NCBI RefSeq assembly: GCF_014647195.1
Contig: NZ_BMOS01000009.1
Coordinates: 1-64,000 of the forward strand
Direction of reading: 5' to 3'
DNA: 64,000 bases
Source of the DNA: Oceanobacillus indicireducens
Lineage (GTDB): Bacteria > Bacillota > Bacilli > Bacillales > Amphibacillaceae
Numbering within the stretch: the first letter of the stretch is position 1; the number at the start of each line of letters is the position of its first letter. The notes under the pieces are model-generated. The model had not been told where the DNA came from. It searched no databases and saw only the letters and a list, made by a program, of their open reading frames with translations. This document shows, one piece after another, positions 61,972-64,000 of this stretch. The position numbers were made by a program, and so were the translations under genes.

Positions 61972-63102
61972 TTATTTATATTTGTCGAGCTGATCGCCAA
62001 TAACGTCTCCAAGTTGGAATCCGGAATGGTCGTCATCTTTTTCATAATTTTTTACTTCGACTTGCTCTTTCTCCTGTTCCAATTCTTTGATACTTAAGGA
62101 AATACGTTCGTCTTCTTCGTTCACGTCAAGCACTTTAACATTTACTTGCTGACCTACTTCAAGCACTTCATCTGGTGTGCCGATATGACGGTTCGCAATC
62201 TGGGAAATGTGAACAAGTCCTTCTACTCCAGGGAATAATTCAATAAAAGCACCAAAGCTAACTAAGCGTTTAACGGTTCCTTCTAACACATCACCTTGAG
62301 AAACGCGTTCTCCGATATTTGTCCAAGGTCCTGGTAAGGTCGCTTTATGGGATAGAGAAATTCTTTCATTATCTCTGTCGACGGATAGCACTTCCACTTC
62401 AATCTTGTCACCTTCTGAAACAACATCGGAAGCTTTTTCAACATGGTAGTGAGCTAATTGGGAAATATGCACTAGTCCATCAATACCGCCGAGATCAACG
62501 AATGCACCAAACCCTGTTAGGCGTTGTACAGTTCCTTCAATTACTTGACCTTCCTCGAGGGAATCAAGAAGTTCTTTCTTTTTCTCCTCTTCTTCCTTTT
62601 CAACTACTGCACGGTGAGAGAGAATAACGCGATTTTGACTGCGGTCGAGTTCTTCTACAATCACTTCTAATGATTTACCTTCATAATCACTGAAATCTTC
62701 TACATAATATGTTTCTACGAGTGATGCGGGGATGAAACCACGTACACCTACATCAACAACAAGTCCACCCTTAACAACTTCTTTTACAACGGTTTCAAAA
62801 ACTTCCTTGTTGTCATGTTTTGCTTCAAGATCTTCCCATGCTTTTTCAGCATCTACTGCCCGCTTGGACAATACTACTTCTTCATCTGTCAATTTCTTCA
62901 CTTGTAGGGTAACAGAATCCCCTTCACTTACGACATCGCTTGGAAGCTCGACATGTAAGCTGGAAAGTTCACTAATTGGGACAATTCCCTCTGTTTTATA
63001 ACCGATATCTACGAGAACTTGTTTTTCCTCTACTTTTACAACTGTTCCCGTAACCGTATCTCCTACATTTAATTCTGGTATTTCGTTAAATTCGTTAGTC
63101 AT
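61972..63102 (-). CDS. rpsA: 30S ribosomal protein S1 homolog (four S1 domains)
   Basis: A 376-residue RNA-binding protein with four S1 domains starting near residues 14, 100, 185 and 270. The S1 signatures are GDTVTGTVVKVEEKQVLVDI, GLVVDVGVRGFIPASLV, LTGFGAFVDLGGIDGLVHIS and LVSFGAFIELFPGVEGLVHI. Proteobacterial S1 has six domains; four is the Bacillus type (YpfD), whose link to the ribosome is weaker. AGGAGGGC precedes the ATG. It lies just downstream of cmk. Confidence 0.95.
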   Translation of the reverse strand: MTNEFNEIPELNVGDTVTGTVVKVEEKQVLVDIGYKTEGIVPISELSSLHVELPSDVVSEGDSVTLQVKKLTDEEVVLSKRAVDAEKAWEDLEAKHDNKEVFETVVKEVVKGGLVVDVGVRGFIPASLVETYYVEDFSDYEGKSLEVIVEELDRSQNRVILSHRAVVEKEEEEKKKELLDSLEEGQVIEGTVQRLTGFGAFVDLGGIDGLVHISQLAHYHVEKASDVVSEGDKIEVEVLSVDRDNERISLSHKATLPGPWTNIGERVSQGDVLEGTVKRLVSFGAFIELFPGVEGLVHISQIANRHIGTPDEVLEVGQQVNVKVLDVNEEDERISLSIKELEQEKEQVEVKNYEKDDDHSGFQLGDVIGDQLDKYK

Positions 63103-63191
63103 AACCTTAGCCCTCCTAATAGCATCATAGCGATATAAATTATTCTTTCTATAACTTCTAATAATTACATTTCTTTGTCAAGCAAAGTATT

Positions 63192-63878
63192 CTAATTTTG
63201 CTTATTTTTATACTTTTCCACTTCTTGTAAGATAGAGTGGACGACTTCATGGATGGAAAGGGATGTTGTATCAAGTTCAACCGCATCATCTGCCTTAACT
63301 AAGGGTGCTGTTTCACGGTTAGTGTCTATTTCATCTCTTTTCTCAATTTCAGCTTTTAATTGGTCTAAATCCGACGGGATGCCTTTTGCAATATTTTCAT
63401 CATGTCGTCTTTTTGCTCTTTCATCAACAGATGCCACAAGAAATATTTTCACTTGTGCACCGGGAAGGACATGAGTACCAATATCCCGGCCATCCATCAC
63501 GACACCACGGTCTTTCGCTAATTCCCGCTGCCGTTTCAGCATCTCTTGGCGCACGGCAGTAAGCTTAGCAATATAAGATACATTCGCAGATACAGGCTGG
63601 TAACGGATTTCTTCTGTCACATCTTTTCCATCCAAAATAACACGTTGTCCTGTCGAATCGTTGGCAAGTTCGATATTCGTCTCTAGTAACAAGTTTATAA
63701 CCGCTGCCTCATCGGAAGGATCAACTCCATCGTTAAGCGCCTTCAACGTTAATGCACGATACATCGCACCTGTATCCACATAGATATAATTTAATTTCTC
63801 AGCTACAATTTTTGCGACCGTGCTCTTACCAGCAGCTGCCGGGCCATCAATCGCAATAGCTATATGTTCTTCCTGCAT
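63192..63878 (-). CDS. cmk: Cytidylate kinase
   Basis: A 228-residue enzyme that phosphorylates CMP and dCMP with ATP. The P-loop is in IAIDGPAAAGKSTVAKIVAE (about residue 12). YIYVDTGAMYRALTLKAL, VVMDGRDIGTHVLPGAQVKI and AKRRHDENIAKGI (lid region) complete the family pattern. The length is normal for the family. The cmk-rpsA order is standard in Bacillaceae. The 120 bases to the right end of the window are AT-rich with no gene that I can support. Confidence 0.97.
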   Translation of the reverse strand: MQEEHIAIAIDGPAAAGKSTVAKIVAEKLNYIYVDTGAMYRALTLKALNDGVDPSDEAAVINLLLETNIELANDSTGQRVILDGKDVTEEIRYQPVSANVSYIAKLTAVRQEMLKRQRELAKDRGVVMDGRDIGTHVLPGAQVKIFLVASVDERAKRRHDENIAKGIPSDLDQLKAEIEKRDEIDTNRETAPLVKADDAVELDTTSLSIHEVVHSILQEVEKYKNKQN

Positions 63879-64000
63879 CTACAAACTTCCGTCCTCTCAT
63901 AAGCATGTCTGTAATTTCTTCATAAGTATTGTAAGTAATAATCATTTCTATCTCCTGTTTATCATAGCATAATTCAATTTGGAAGGTCTACAATCTGTAC

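Overview
The window is a piece of chromosome from a low-GC, endospore-forming member of the Bacillaceae. Gene content (spoIVA, SpoVIF, YqfQ, YIEGIA pair, TRAP, heptaprenyl diphosphate synthase, bacillithiol BshA, class B RNase P RNA) and gene order follow the stretch of the Bacillus subtilis chromosome from cmk/rpsA to the ypg/thymidylate synthase area. The long GC-rich intergenic repeats suggest an Oceanobacillus/Virgibacillus-type relative; the genus is inferred, not demonstrated. Most genes lie on the minus strand, so they are transcribed from the right end of the window to the left.

Left end (1-9 kb): a short plus-strand strip of three damaged accessory genes (half of a DUF2332 protein and two GNAT acetyltransferases with internal deletions). 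It is followed by ferredoxin, an MsrA-MsrB fusion, a YqfQ-like protein, YozE, a Tat translocase locus with two tandem tatA genes and tatC, folA-thyA, a YpgQ-type HD hydrolase, and a cold-shock gene with a structured leader. At 9-11.4 kb a plus-strand cassette encodes a ba3-type cytochrome oxidase (subunits IIa, II, I).

Middle (11.5-35.5 kb): an M32 carboxypeptidase, an rRNA methyltransferase, rnpB, gpsB, and a 1 kb accessory insertion flanked by G-rich direct repeats. Then come cdd and small ypp genes, recU-ponA (divergent, plus strand), nth-dnaD, asnS-aspB-ypmB-dinG, birA-cca-bshA-mgsA-dapB-ypjD, and a plus-strand YitT-family gene.

Right half (35.5-64 kb): a membrane zinc peptidase, ypjB remnant/ypjA, the bc complex qcrABC (QcrA carries a twin-arginine signal, linking it to the tat locus), ypiF-ypiB-ypiA, and the aromatic supra-operon aroC-aroB-aroH-hisC-tyrA-aroA without the trp genes. 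After these come cheR, ndk, hepS-menG-hepT, mtrB without folE, hbs, spoIVA, yphF-yphE, spoVIF, gpsA, der, the YIEGIA pair, rpsA and cmk.

Four copies of a roughly 0.4-0.5 kb palindromic repeat, one heavily decayed, sit between transcription units, with one copy of a second palindromic repeat. I saw no CRISPR array, transposase, tRNA, rRNA or defence system. The most notable non-coding or atypical items are the repeat family, an AUG-UGA minimal reading frame in the hbs leader, a 36-codon membrane peptide gene broken by a TAA before ypmB, the G-rich flanked insertion, and a perfect 17-bp hairpin between tatA and tatC.
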